Shown: one piece after another, positions 35,371 to 46,384 of the stretch | How positions within the stretch are numbered: position 1 is the first letter of the stretch | Layout of the letters: each line of letters opens with the position of its first letter | NCBI GenBank assembly: GCA_003254905.1 | Contig: QANU01102988.1 | Span: 62,001-126,000, forward strand | From: Nissolia schottii | Lineage: Eukaryota; Streptophyta; Magnoliopsida; Fabales; Fabaceae | Direction: 5' to 3' | Length of the DNA stretch: 64,000 bases | The notes under the pieces: model-generated | The model's input: the letters and a program-made list of their open reading frames with translations, nothing else | Told to the model about the DNA's origin: nothing | Database searches by the model: none | Program-made: the position numbers and the translations under genes

Positions 35371-36789
35371 TGATTCTTACTTAGAGGGAAAGACCCTTCA
35401 ATAATTAGTGACCAAAACTGCGAGTTGTGAAAGCTGGCAACCACTTCTATTTTATTTTCTTTGGGTTAAATTAACTAGTGTTCTAAGTTCATTTATTAAG
35501 AAATTGGGTTAATTAAGTTTTTAGCCTAATGTAAAATTAAAAAGTTTGGTTTTAGTCCCTTAGCAAAAGTTTTAGTCCCTGTAAAATTTTGAAGTTTAGT
35601 TTTGGTCCCTGTGGTGGCTGGAGTTGACGGTGATGACGTGGTCGTTAATGGCGCTGACATGGCGTGCCACGTCAGCATAGCAAAAAATTTAAAATTTTAC
35701 CTGCCCACCCAATTTTGACCCGACCCATTTCAGGAAAAAAATTCAAAAACAGAACCAAAATTCCTCTCCTCTTATCTTCCCCAACCCCTCTTGACCAAAA
35801 ACAGAACCAACAACTCAACATAGTTCATTAGCACAACAACTCCCTCTTGTAACATCCCGTGCTTCCATGAACCGAGAACCTTTCCGTTTCGCTGCCGAGA
35901 ATGGCTGGGAAACACCGAAGAATCGAGGGGAGAAGGGTTAAACCTCTGAAACCCTGGGAAATTTAAGGAACCGGGTTAGGTTTAGCTTTTGTATAATTTT
36001 CGGGAGTCGTTGGACGAGTTTCGACTCAACCGGAAATTTCTTGGATACAGAAAAAGGCCCGTGGGATTTCTTGGTTCGACAAGGAGGTCCCTGATCCTTG
36101 AGAAAACTGTCTCGGACTGAAGGGAAAAATAAATGGGTCACAACGGTATGTCCGGAATATTTTTAGGGCAACCGGAGGCGAGACTTTTTGAACAAAACGC
36201 GATCAAGCGAAAACGGAGCTAGACAGGGTGAGCTCCAAGCTTCTGGAGGAAGTTAAGTAAATAAATAATAATAAAATAATAATAATAATAATAACAACAA
36301 CAGAAGAGGCAATGCCTCTGAAGAAAGAAAGAAAAGAAAAAGGAAAGAAAGAAAAGGAAAAAGAAAATAAAATGGTTTCACCGTGCGCGGTTATAAATAA
36401 CCACGTAACTTTCGTAAATTTACATTTTACTTTCCGACGTTTTCACAAACACCCGTCCTGTTCCGACACATCTAGGTTTCGTGCCGGAGTCTCCAAAAAA
36501 TCGCCGGAGCACGCCATCATGAAGCGGAAAATCTCCCCTTCAAGACCACCGATTCGGAATCTCCGTCGGAGGTGGGTAATCCTAAGCTCACTGTCTTTGT
36601 GGATTAATTATTAATTGTATATGTGCATATTTGTGTATCCGACTATAGATCTGTTAAGTAGTATTTTGGGGGGATACTGGGTAAAAAGGGTTTTGTGAAA
36701 CATTGAGAAATGAAACGCATAACTATACCGATTAGAATCCTAGGAACAGTGAAATTGAGAATTGGAGTCTCAAGGAGGCGATTTTTTCA

Positions 36790-37025
36790 GCATTCATTCG
36801 AATACACAAGGATTTCAGTCGAATGAAAGCCAAAATGAACTTTCCTTCAAATGAATTCCTCTGCAGTCGAATGAAGGCAAATTTTTAGGATTTCAATCGA
36901 ATGAATCCCCTAGTATTCGAATGAAAGAATGCCGAGGGCATTCAGTCGAATGAAAACCCATTCCAATCGAATGAAAGAACTTCAAGGGATTTCATTCGAA
37001 TGCCCCTCCAAGTATTCGAATGAAG
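36790..37025. repeat. ATTCGAATGAAAG-type microarray in the second solo LTR
   Basis: Irregularly repeated words built around ATTCGAATGAA and TTTCAATCGAATGAA, about ten by eye. It lies at the position corresponding to the array at 9541-9790, but with different unit spacing. Confidence 0.75.
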
Positions 37026-37943
37026 CCTGGCAAACTTGAGACTTTAGTGGTTCTAAGGGATCCAATGGGTACATAAGAGTCCATTCTTGTGTAGTAAAGC
37101 ATGCATCCTGAGGAATGGGTTGTGCATAGGTGTTAGGGAAACCCTAGAGAATTAGAGGTTAATCACCTAATGTATAAAGATAATAATGGAACTTAGGGAA
37201 CACGTATATAGTTATATGTTAGGAAACCCTCTCTTGGCAAAGTCTTACAGACAAGCCCCTCACCAGTTCACAAAGTTGGATTGGTTGATGTGTTACCTTG
37301 CCGTTCTCACCAGTGAGGATTGGTTAACGAGTCAGTCGCTCCAGGATGAATTGGTTCGAAGAGGTTAATGACACAAGGAAGGTAGAGGATGGACAGAAAA
37401 AGGAGGAAGTAGAGGAAAAAGCGCTAACCCGGCCAGCCGGTATGCCTATGAAAAGATGCACTAACCCGGCCAGCCAGTACGTGCCAAATCGGAGAAGTAG
37501 GATGCTAACCCGGCTAGCCAGTACACGTAAGAGATCCCCAACGCCCCATGCACTATGTAACTATATATATATATGTGTGTGTGTGTGTGATTAGATGCAT
37601 GTCTATATATGAGTTAATATATCTTGTTACTTGTTTGTGCAATATGTAACGTCAAGGGAACGACCCGAGACGATTAGTATAATGATAATTGAAATGCAGG
37701 GTTCATAAGCACGTTGCCTTAGTAAGAAAGACTAGTTCCCCAGTCACCTAGCTAACTTAGATAAAGTTGTTCAGGGTTTTAGCAAAAGATAATAATCAGT
37801 AGGGTTTGTAGTATGCATGATCACCTAGAGATCCCCTGAATGGCCTGGAGGACACTCGAGTAAATGAACCATTAATAGCCATGGAGACCCACTGAGGACC
37901 TAGAGTTCTCACCCCCACTCGATTATGGATCCAGCTTGCAGTC

Positions 37944-38411
37944 ATGACTTCTCCCCCAGCCAAGGATGTATGGTTATTCACTCGCACCCGTATGCGCAAC
38001 TACCGTACGGACACTTTCCTGGAGACAAGCACTTTCGCACCTGCACGCCTACCAGATGAGCCCGACCGTTCTCCTAGACGGAGGGTAGAAGCCCCAGGGA
38101 CATCACCGCTGAACCTAATCTGGATTGACAAGCGTCCAGGGAGCAGCGGCAGGGATCCGATTCGCCTCAACGGCGATGAGGAGATGCCTCCGTCGGAGCC
38201 AGAGCCGAGCCCCACACCAGCCCCGACGCCAGTCACCGACCTGGGTGCGTCCACCCCGACGGTTCGAGAACGAGGCCGCATGACCACAGCTAGGAAGAGG
38301 GTACTCTCAGCTCGGCCACGCCGCTTCGTCCCACACGACTTCTCCGCGGTGACGGATCTGAGCAGTGAGAAGGAGGAGGAGCCCCTGGAGCGCCTAGGAG
38401 ACTCCAAGTAG
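37944..38411 (+). CDS. Unrecognised 155-aa GC-rich ORF inside the solo LTR
   Basis: The predicted protein is basic and Pro-rich, with a PSEPEPSPTPAPTP stretch, RPRRFVPHDF and a C-terminal acidic SSEKEEEPLE segment. It begins 24 bp after a TTATGGATCCAG anchor shared in variant form with the first solo LTR, where the corresponding stretch is short and lacks this ORF. The base composition is richer in GC than the rest of the LTR. It might be an LTR-borne accessory ORF, a captured host fragment or chance. The opposite strand is also open (38000-38407), which favours a composition artefact. Confidence 0.25.
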   Translation: MTSPPAKDVWLFTRTRMRNYRTDTFLETSTFAPARLPDEPDRSPRRRVEAPGTSPLNLIWIDKRPGSSGRDPIRLNGDEEMPPSEPEPSPTPAPTPVTDLGASTPTVRERGRMTTARKRVLSARPRRFVPHDFSAVTDLSSEKEEEPLERLGDSK

Positions 38412-39809
38412 GTGGCAGACAGCCGGACCCGAGTGCAGGGATAGGATCTGTACTGTACACGAAGCGAGTAGTACCACTCGTGTACGTAGTTTTATTTTAT
38501 ATAGTGTATTTGTATATTATCTAGACTGATGTAGGACCTTCTGTTTGTATGGACTTATGTATAAACTTATGTATTATAATATCATGGTGTGTTATGTACA
38601 TTCGGGCCCCTATATGTACTTCCTACCGATAAAGCTCCACTCTACAGGTATGTACTCGCACTCTCTTATCTTTTAGTTATGCCGCTATCCGTTATGATAT
38701 TCGCACGGCTCATTACTTTCTACATACTCGTATTTGCAAAGAAATTTCAAATTGGCCTGTATTTTCAGTAACCCTAATTCAAATAAGCCTATATTTTCAA
38801 TAACCCTAATTTCAGTCAATAACCTAGAACGGTAGTAGTTCACAGCACCAGCATTCAACTACCTAGCCAGGGAAACCTATGACTTAAGCATAGGCCAACT
38901 AGCTAGGGCGTTGCACCTCTCACCTCACCACCCTCACCGCCAACCACGTTCAGCCATCAACCACCCCAAATCACTTTACCCATACTTGTAGGAAAAAAAT
39001 CAAACCAAACAAATCCAACACACCACACACACACCCACCAAATCGAGAAAGACAAAGAGGAAACAAAGAGAGGGAGAGTGAACAGAGTGAGAGTGGATCT
39101 GTGAGAGAAAGAAGGAGAGGCCGCCAGAGAGAGGGGAAGCGCGCCACCGCTGGTGGTTCGCCATGGCGGTGGCGTCTGTGTGAGATCGAGAGAGAAAACC
39201 AGAGGGAGAGAAAGCGAACTCCAAGAACACTCGTTCTTCTCTCACACAGCACTCCTCCATCCGATCTTGTCCCATCTCGGCTTCCACGAGCTAGCCACGA
39301 CGACTCCTTCACTCTCTGACTCCGCAGTCACCGCTGCCTCTGCCTGGACCGGTCCTTCCATGACCTGGACCGGCGGCACTTTGCCTCTGCCTCTGCCTAG
39401 ACCGGCGACTCCTCCCTCTGCACCTGCTTCTCTTTCTCTTTCCCTAACCTCCTTCGTGAACACAATGTTCTTGTTCTCTTCACAATTGATTATCTGCAAA
39501 GACAGATTTGGGTGGGTAGATTTAGGTTTTGGTTTTGGGTAATTGGTTTTTTTTTTTAAAAGCAAACCAGGTCGGGTCAGACCGGGTCATGGGTCAAACA
39601 AAATTAAACCCGACTTATGCCACATGGTGAGTCCACGTGGCACGCCAAGTCAGCGACGTTAATTGCCAAGTCATCACCCCAACCCCAAACATTCACAGGG
39701 ACCAAAATCAAACTTCCAAATTTTGAAGGGACTAAATCTTTTACTGAGGAACTAAAATCAAACTTTTTAATTCTACAGGGACTAAAAACTTAATTAACCC
39801 TAAGAAATT

Positions 39810-40342
39810 TATATATGAACAATATAAATATCATTTCTTTATTATTTATCAATGAATGAGATTTTAATGGAAGTCACAAAATCTCTTTCTTTTCGATATA
39901 AAAATGCCAATAAACGGAGGCACCCCTAACACTGGGGACCGTAAGCTCCCCCCAACCTGGGCCAATCCAAAGCCACCCTAAGGACTCATTTGGATGCCCC
40001 GAGAGAGGTAAGGGTTCTCCCTAAACAGGGTTACCACCAACTAAGGATTTGTCTTGCTAGGGGGAGTCGAACCCATGAACCAGGGGCTACCCATAGTGTG
40101 AGTTGTGTTTTGGACTCCAGATCCTATACTCGCTATGCCAACCATTAGTGGGTGAGATCTCATTTAATAGTAGATAATACTATTTAAATCGGCATGGTGT
40201 CTCAAAATAAATAAGCACAAATATAGTTCTATTCATATACTATCCTGATCAAGGTTAAGAAAATTGGACTCGATATTGAATCGATCGAAGCACTAGTTTA
40301 GATGTTCAACTGATTCAACCAGGCGTTTAAACTGGGTTAAAT

Positions 40343-40383
<41 letters not shown>

Positions 40384-41690
40384 TATTTATATGTATATAT
40401 ATTTATATATATGATTAATTATATATTATATAATAAATAAAATTCACTTTTTATATAATATTTGTACAATTAGTGTTGTGAGTGTATGTCTTTTTTGACA
40501 AAATATATAAGTATTACATCAAAATCATTAAAAGAAATATATATGTGCCTGTGCACCACATCATTGTATATGCCTGTGTCCCTTAAAAAAAAAACCTGCC
40601 TGTGTGGTAAACTCGTAAAATCGGCAGTAAACTCGCGATTTTATGTGATTTTACCTAGAAACGAGTTTACATACGAGTTAGCTCGATTTTACTACCTAAA
40701 CTCGTAAACTCGTACGATTTTACGAGTTAACAAGCGATTTTGATAACTATGATCATGATACATGAATTAAATCACACATGCCCTGTTGAAGAATATGAAT
40801 TGCAAAGGTTCGTTGAATTTGAGAACTCACGAGGCAATTAGCATGCATGTGATTCCAAGCAGCTGAAGTCTTCGAGTTTCAATGTAATTTCTAGAGAAAC
40901 CAATCTATGACTTGTATACCCTTCTGTCTTCTTTTCTCCTCTTCTTTAATATTTGTTCTTTCATTGGGAATTTTTTGTTTCCTTCTTACAAGTCCATGAA
41001 CAAACTGAGCTGTGTAATGAAAGCTTTAGTTATGCACTGTTTATAAATTCTTTAACATTCTTTTTCCAATTATATGGATATTTTTTGCTGCTGTCAATGA
41101 AGTCCCATATGTTGATCTGCACTGCTATTTTGAAAAAAAAAAGGTGGTTTTGTGAAATGTTATACTCCCACATTGGTTAGCTCACAAACCTTTTAAATGT
41201 TTTTATACCTTTAGTAGTTGTTATTTTGGTAAAAAGAGTTGAGAAGGGAGTTAGGCTCGCGCGCATGAGGCCAGGCTGTTTGGGTCCTTCGAAGTCCAAA
41301 CCGATGGATTCCCCCCGGCCTGCACGATAAAGAGCTTCTTAACTTTTTTGCAAGATTATTTTTTGAATTTTTGTAGCTTACCCAATTTTCGCCATAACGC
41401 ATATACGAACGTTAACTTTCATTTTAATTAAACAAATTAAAAAACAAAATTTTTTGTCCCAAATTCGCCAAACGCGTTGGCGAATCCTGCCACATCAACA
41501 GAAACGGAAGTAGTCATGTAATATATTTTGAAACGATGGTATTTCGGTAATTTGTTCTTCTGACAGGGACAAAAGAGTAAAAAACTCCTCCGCAAACACC
41601 TCACCCATGTAACCAAACAGAAACCCAAGAATGGAATGAAAGCAGAAAAACCACAAAGGGACCCGAAACCAACCATGAATGCACTTTCAA
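39810..41690. other. Intergenic DNA with repeat fragments
   Basis: Contains a repeat-like stretch at 39890-40150 (CCTAACACTGGGGACC... to GCTATGCCAACC), a long TA microsatellite (40345-40440), and a palindrome-rich TIR-element remnant at 40545-40752. Around 41000-41400 are AT-rich sequences and an unassigned GTTAGGCTCGCGCGCATGAG repeat-like block. No secure gene. Confidence 0.4.
40545..40752 (-). mobile_element. Remnant of a TIR element, same family as 48205-48918
   Basis: On the minus strand it starts ATAGTTATCAAAATCGCTTG. It reproduces the first ~200 bp of the 48.2-kb element, including an imperfect version of its palindrome and the ACACAGGCAGGTTTTTT block. The other end is not seen. Confidence 0.75.
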
Positions 41691-41694
41691 TGCT

Positions 41695-42386
41695 CCCCCA
41701 TTTTAATTGAATGGCGGATAGCCTAGCCAACTAGGCTCTGGGGAGAATGGAGTTACTTCCTCGTCCTTTTATTTTCATGTGTTTGTGCTTTTTTGTTGGG
41801 CCTTTGGGCCTCTATTCTTACTATAATAATAAAATATAATAAGTCCTATGACAACCATGAAGGTAGCGTATTAAAGACACTTCAAAGAACATGCATGTCA
41901 ATTTTCATTTTTCTTTTGTGCCTCTGTCAAGAGTTTCACATGCTGAAAGCTGAACAAATTGAAGGTCAAAAATTGGGATTGACTTGCAATTGGCCATAAG
42001 GCAAGCAGAGGAAGAGAAAGAAACTGAGAATCTTCTCACAAAAATTCTTGCCCAAATCAAATACAATTAATCATAATACCAAAAAATAAATTAAAATAAA
42101 AATGCAGCCATGCATGTCTTTTTTTTTATTATTATTATTTATACTCAAAAAATTATTACATTATATTGACTGCAATAAGGTTTAAATCTAAAATCTCATA
42201 CATATTACTCAAATTTCTTCCTACTAAACCAATACTTTTATTTATTTATTTATTTATTTATTTGTTGAATCTTTCTTTGAAAGAGCCAAAGAAAATAAAG
42301 GGAATGAAAAACTCAACAACACTTTCAGTCTTTCAACTTCGTTGAAAGGAAATGAGACCCAACCTTAATTTCTATTCATCACCAGC
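41695..42386. repeat. Shared IDL 3'-flank, copy A
   Basis: Starts near AATTGAATGGCGGATAGCCTAG and continues with TTGTTGGGCCTTTGGGCC and TGACAACCATGAAGGTAGCG. Diverged copies of these ordered blocks occur at 52735, 56945 and 57980. It ends directly at the IDL-A stop region. A TTTA microsatellite lies at 42237-42262. Confidence 0.8.
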
Positions 42387-42653
42387 CTAGCTTGCTGAAT
42401 TCATACACTCAAAATGCTTCTCTTGTAAGTTATGGCAGGGTGAAGGGGCAGAAGGTGGAACTAAATTCCCTTTGGGGAGAAAATTGAACACTCTGTGCCT
42501 AAACCCTTCAATGTTGTTGTTGTTATTGTTGATTCCCTTGTAGCGGATGATCTTAAACCCTTGAGTTGTGAAAACTGCGGCATTTGATGGTGCGGCTATG
42601 TTAGAGAAGAGAAGCAACAGCATAAGGGAGGCTAAGAGGGAACTAGAAGCCAT
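42387..42653 (-). CDS. IDA-like (IDL) secreted signalling-peptide precursor, IDL-A
   Basis: This intronless 88-aa pre-propeptide starts at MASSSLLASLML; an ATG five codons upstream is less likely because the paralog aligns from MAS. Residues 1-26 are a signal peptide (hydrophobic core LLLLFSNIA). A variable Asn-rich middle (INNNNNN) precedes the conserved C-terminal block RHRVFNFLPKGNLVPPSAPS. The VPPSAPS core followed by PCHN (residues 65-75) matches the EPIP motif of the INFLORESCENCE DEFICIENT IN ABSCISSION family, with PC instead of the usual KR before HN. Family peptides are apoplastic ligands of HAESA/HSL receptor kinases in abscission, lateral-root emergence or stress. Thirteen residues follow HN, ending at a TAG where the paralog has TAT. 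A TATA box lies about 95 bp upstream. Confidence 0.8.
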   Translation of the reverse strand: MASSSLLASLMLLLLFSNIAAPSNAAVFTTQGFKIIRYKGINNNNNNIEGFRHRVFNFLPKGNLVPPSAPSPCHNLQEKHFECMNSAS

Positions 42654-42743
42654 GATGTGAAAGCACAATAAGCTTGTTTGTGTTCTTGGTCAATTTTTGT
42701 TTTATTGTGAGAAATCAAGGTAGAACTTGGTTTTGAGTTTGGG

Positions 42744-42751
42744 TTTTATAA
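42744..42751 (-). promoter_or_regulatory. TATA box of IDL-A
   Basis: TTATAAAA on the minus strand, about 95 bp upstream of the ATG. The same motif in the same CCAAACTG/CTC context occurs upstream of IDL-D. Confidence 0.65.
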
Positions 42752-43353
42752 GCGAATGTGAATGTGTCAAAATTGTTGCAGTGTAACAGATGGCAAAGCG
42801 TGTGTAGAAATGTGTAAGTAAAGAGTGGCTTAATTAAATGAGGTCATATCTTCAGTGCTATTTACAGGAATGAATCACTTTAATGTAATTTAATGAATAT
42901 TTACTAGGAGATAAAGCTCATTCAGTTTAATTTTTGAATTTGAAAGTTTGAGTAACTTTAATGGATGAAATTTAAAATTTGACATTTTAATTCTTAGAAT
43001 TGTAATGTATAGGCCAATGAAACTATTGTAACAACTCAGATTTTTAGGTATGTAATACCATAACCACATTTTCAATCCTAAGTAGTGTCAAAATCTCATT
43101 CACAATTTCTCATTGTCACAAACTCGTTTAATATGCCAAATCACGAAAACATGACGACCTAATAAATAAAGAACTAACTTAAACTCCGATTTATAATTTT
43201 AGAGATTAAAAAAAAACATGTTTTGAATTTTTAAGATCGAAGTGACTTGAGCTTATAGTTTTAAGATTCTCTTGTTTTTGTTCGAAGAATATGGGTTGCA
43301 TTTTAAATTTATTTGACAGCCCAAAACTTCCTCATGGACTCCCTAGTCCATTG

Positions 43354-43650
43354 TGTTGGGATATGTGCACTAGAATGGATCTCATACACAACCTCGTACA
43401 AATCCAATTAACCAAATATAAACACAAAAACCAAAGAGAAGGCATTAACAAGACGACAATGAGTAAAGAAACACTAGAGTTTAACATGGTTTGGCAAATC
43501 CCATGCCTACATCTGAGGATATATCTATACCAATACCAATAATTTAAATATTACTAAATTTGAGGATATTTTCAAGGATATATATCTTAGAGATAAAACA
43601 TAAATAAAATCAATTTCAATCCTGTCAAGCATGAGCCAATTTTTCCAACA
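43354..43650 (-). repeat. 3' LTR of the short copia element (deleted form)
   Basis: Shares both ends with 43998-44512 but lacks about 220 bp of the middle. Confidence 0.85.
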
Positions 43651-43997
43651 AATCTCCACCTTGGCGAATGCTCTACCACCATGGAAATCATTAATAGGTC
43701 CACCTTGATACAAGCTGCCTAGTCATTTGTAAACCTCCATGAAAAACCAAGAAGACCCTTATTTGTAATTACCACAAATAAGTATCATTGGTCTCAATGC
43801 ATACCAGCTACACATCATCTGAATCAACCAAATCTCATGGTTCTACCCGATTCAAAACTTTGACCAATAAACATGTGTAACGCTGCAATCCGTCATCTTC
43901 TTCTTCTCTTTCCATCAAATCAGCAAATCCGCCAAGATTTGATCTTGTGCCATACATATTTGTTGGACCATACAGAACTTTTAGCTCTGATACCAGT

Positions 43998-44512
43998 TGT
44001 TGGGATATGTACAACAGAACGGGTCCCATACATAACCTCATACAAATCCAATCAACCAAATATAAACACAAAAACCAAAGAGAAGAAATTAACAAGATGA
44101 CAACGAGTAAAGAGACACAAGAGTTTAACGTGGTTCGACAAATCCCCTGTCTACATCCACTCTAGAAAATCAATACTTTCACTATGAGAAGAAAAATAGT
44201 ACAATAATATTCATTGGTTCCCAAACCCCTTCTACACCCTCTCTCATAACTCGAAGTATTCATCACATCTTGTTCTCTCACACTTCGGCTACACACTTAG
44301 ACCATTTACTTTATTTATAGTCAAAGATTCTTAATCATTAAGAGTCTTTAATCTCAACAGATTTTCTATATCCTAGCAGAATCTATCCATACCCATACCA
44401 ATAATTTAAATATTACTAAGTCTAAAGATATTCTCAAGGATATACATCTTAAAAATAAAACATAAATAAAATTAATTACAATCCTATCTAGCATAAGCCA
44501 ATTTTTCCAACA
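43998..44512 (-). repeat. 5' LTR of the short copia element
   Basis: Full-length LTR abutting the tRNA-Met primer-binding site at 43985-43997. Confidence 0.85.
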
Positions 44513-44517
44513 CATTG

Positions 44518-46384
44518 ACCCGTTTGCTCTTATTTATGACACACGAAGAAGGCTTTTTCAATTGCAACTTATGTTTAGGTAAAGTTTTCAATGTGCATGC
44601 TGTGCATGCTGAAAAGCGACACATTGAATGTGCACCAAGTTGCTCTACAGTAAACCCATATATAGACCATTGAAATAAACAAAAATTACATCGAGCGGTT
44701 AAAAAGGTAAAGCGCATTTTGTGGTGGAAAAAGAGCGGACTGGACTAGGCATGGACCCTGTTGCGCCAACAAGTCTCCAGTTTGATTTTAATCTATTTTA
44801 AAAATAAAACATAAAAGAGTTTATAATGTGTAATTACTGTGGAGGGCATGGTAGAAGGTAGAAGGTAGAAGGTGGATGGTGGATGGCATGTAATTACGAC
44901 GCCGATACGGTTGGGTTTAGGGTTCTCCTGGTTAAGGTTGGTGGCAGGTCCCTCGTCGATAAAGAAACGGAGCCCAATAAGGATGATATTGGTGTTTGAA
45001 CAATTGCAGCCCATGATGTTATAGGTGCACCGCAACCTGTTGTTTATAAAACAAATTCAAGGCCCATCTCAGTGTGGCGAATGAGGTTTTTGTAAGGTCT
45101 ATTTGCTATTAAAATTGAAGATAGGATGAAATAAATATATATATTATAATATTAGGGAAAAAGAAATATAGATATTGTTAGTACTAATATATTATATTAC
45201 ATTATTTTCCCTGCACTGTGAAATCATGGCAGGTACATTGTGGTCAGCACAATATCCGACAGCGCAATATTTACCAGTCTTCAATTTTTGGACTTTTTTT
45301 TTTTTTACAAAATAAGATTAATTTCATTTTGAGTGGCGATTATTTTATATATTCCTCGTAATGTTAATATTAAAAGTTAAAACTGTTGTGCTTGTCACTA
45401 AAATAGTATTTTTTTTAAAAACTTATTTTTTTGTCATTAATTCATTTAAAAATTAATAGATATGATTGTAATTAATTTTAATTTAGTAGTCATTATATTA
45501 TACATATAAAATATTTCTTGGCCCCCCAAACCCAAAAAATTAAGGTCAAGTTCCGCCACTAATATCCGGAATTGAGGTAGCAAACCTTTTCTGTTTGTTA
45601 GTGATTGGAGGAGTGACATTATTTAAAGTAAACTTTGTTATACATACTAAATGAGATAAAAAGGGAGATGATTTTTAAAATTTTAACGCACTGAATGTAT
45701 TTACTTTTGATCTTGTTTAATAATTAGGAGAGAGTTTAGTAGGATAAGGTAGGAGGTCAAACATTAGTCCTTTATTTAATGTTTTGGTTTCTTGAGGAGT
45801 CAAAATATAAATGCATGATGAGTCCTGTTACACGTACATTAAAAAATATATATCATACATACACTTTATATTTATATACATAAAGTTTGTGTTTTAATAC
45901 ATGTAATGTTTGTGCACTTAATTAAGTATAATTGAGAATATCATCTAAAAGTTTGTAATGTTTGTGTACTCATGAGAATAAAGTTTGTGCATTATTAATG
46001 GTGTATGTATGAGTGTATGTAATTGAGTGTACATGTAGTATTTTTGATGCATAATTGAACAATACCAACATAGGACAACTTATAGGCAATGAGAAGATGA
46101 TAAAAGATTCTGTTGTCCAATTTAAGTGAGTGAGAAATTAATTTAAAAAAGAGTTTGGGTAGTAATGTTTGTGTAAAGAAGTTTGGTTTGAGCTTGACAT
46201 AGATAGATAGATAGATAGATACACTTTGTATTTCTATTGACAACTACGAGACCAAAAATGATGGATAGGGAGAGAGAGAGAGGGTGGGAGAAAGAGATTG
46301 TGTGTCACTGTGTTTGTGTGAGTAAGGGAGTGGGGTTTGTCCTTCGTAGTCAGATAGATAGATGGACCAATACACTTTCTTACT
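44518..46384. other. Intergenic DNA
   Basis: No secure gene. A 100-bp segment around 44580-44660 is homologous, inverted, to 51650-51720. A short GGTAGAA/GGTGGAT tandem run lies at 44850-44890, and a GATA run near 46201-46221. Confidence 0.4.

Larger units (their letters stand above)
35848..38915 (+). mobile_element. Solo LTR (3.07 kb, TGTAACATCCCG...CA) nested in the MULE
   Basis: Starts TGTAACATCCCG, ends GGGCGTTGCA, TSD CCTCT at 35843-35847 and 38916-38920. It has the same block order as the solo LTR at 8236-11348 but is clearly diverged. It contains an AAT/ATA microsatellite (36265-36300), a TTCATTCGAATG-type array (36790-37025), CTAACCCGGC(T/C)AGCC repeats (37423-37525), a TG microsatellite, and a 155-codon GC-rich ORF absent from the other LTR. 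No pol or gag. Confidence 0.9.
35506..39800. mobile_element. Mutator-like element (MULE) with 9-bp TSD, interrupted by a solo LTR
   Basis: Terminal inverted repeats of about 167 bp (35506-35672 and 39634-39800) start GGGTTAATTAAGTTTTTAG and share GGCGTGCCACGT at their inner ends. The 9-bp TSD TAAGAAATT is exact at 35497-35505 and 39801-39809. Subtracting the nested solo LTR (3068 bp plus TSD) leaves about 1.2 kb with no transposase, so the element is non-autonomous. Its own interior, about 38916-39630, is CT/GC-rich with several overlapping ORFs of low complexity. A captured gene fragment (Pack-MULE) is possible but not recognised. Confidence 0.9.
43354..44512 (-). mobile_element. Very short Ty1/copia-type element with both LTRs and TSD
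   Basis: The left (3') LTR 43354-43650 and right (5') LTR 43998-44512 share TGTTGGGATATG and TTTTTCCAACA ends. The left LTR is shorter, by internal deletion. TSD CATTG lies at 43349-43353 and 44513-44517. Inside the right LTR is a minus-strand ACTGGTATCAGAG, the initiator-Met tRNA primer-binding site. Inside the left LTR is AAGGTGGAGATT, a copia polypurine tract. Only about 347 bp separate the LTRs, so no protein is encoded. It is an internally deleted copia or TRIM-like element. Confidence 0.88.

Noticed and set aside
36312-36614. 100-aa ORF starting with Lys/Glu runs
   Set aside because: Lies in the solo LTR, begins in an A/G-rich low-complexity run, and has no recognisable domain.
38971-39565. 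Several overlapping ORFs on both strands in the MULE interior
   Set aside because: CT/GA-rich low complexity opens many frames at once; no domain recognised.
40058-40078. GGGAGTCGAACCCATGAACC as a tRNA T-arm-like motif
   Set aside because: No acceptor, D or anticodon arm of a tRNA can be arranged around it. It is a known kind of phrase in plant repeats.
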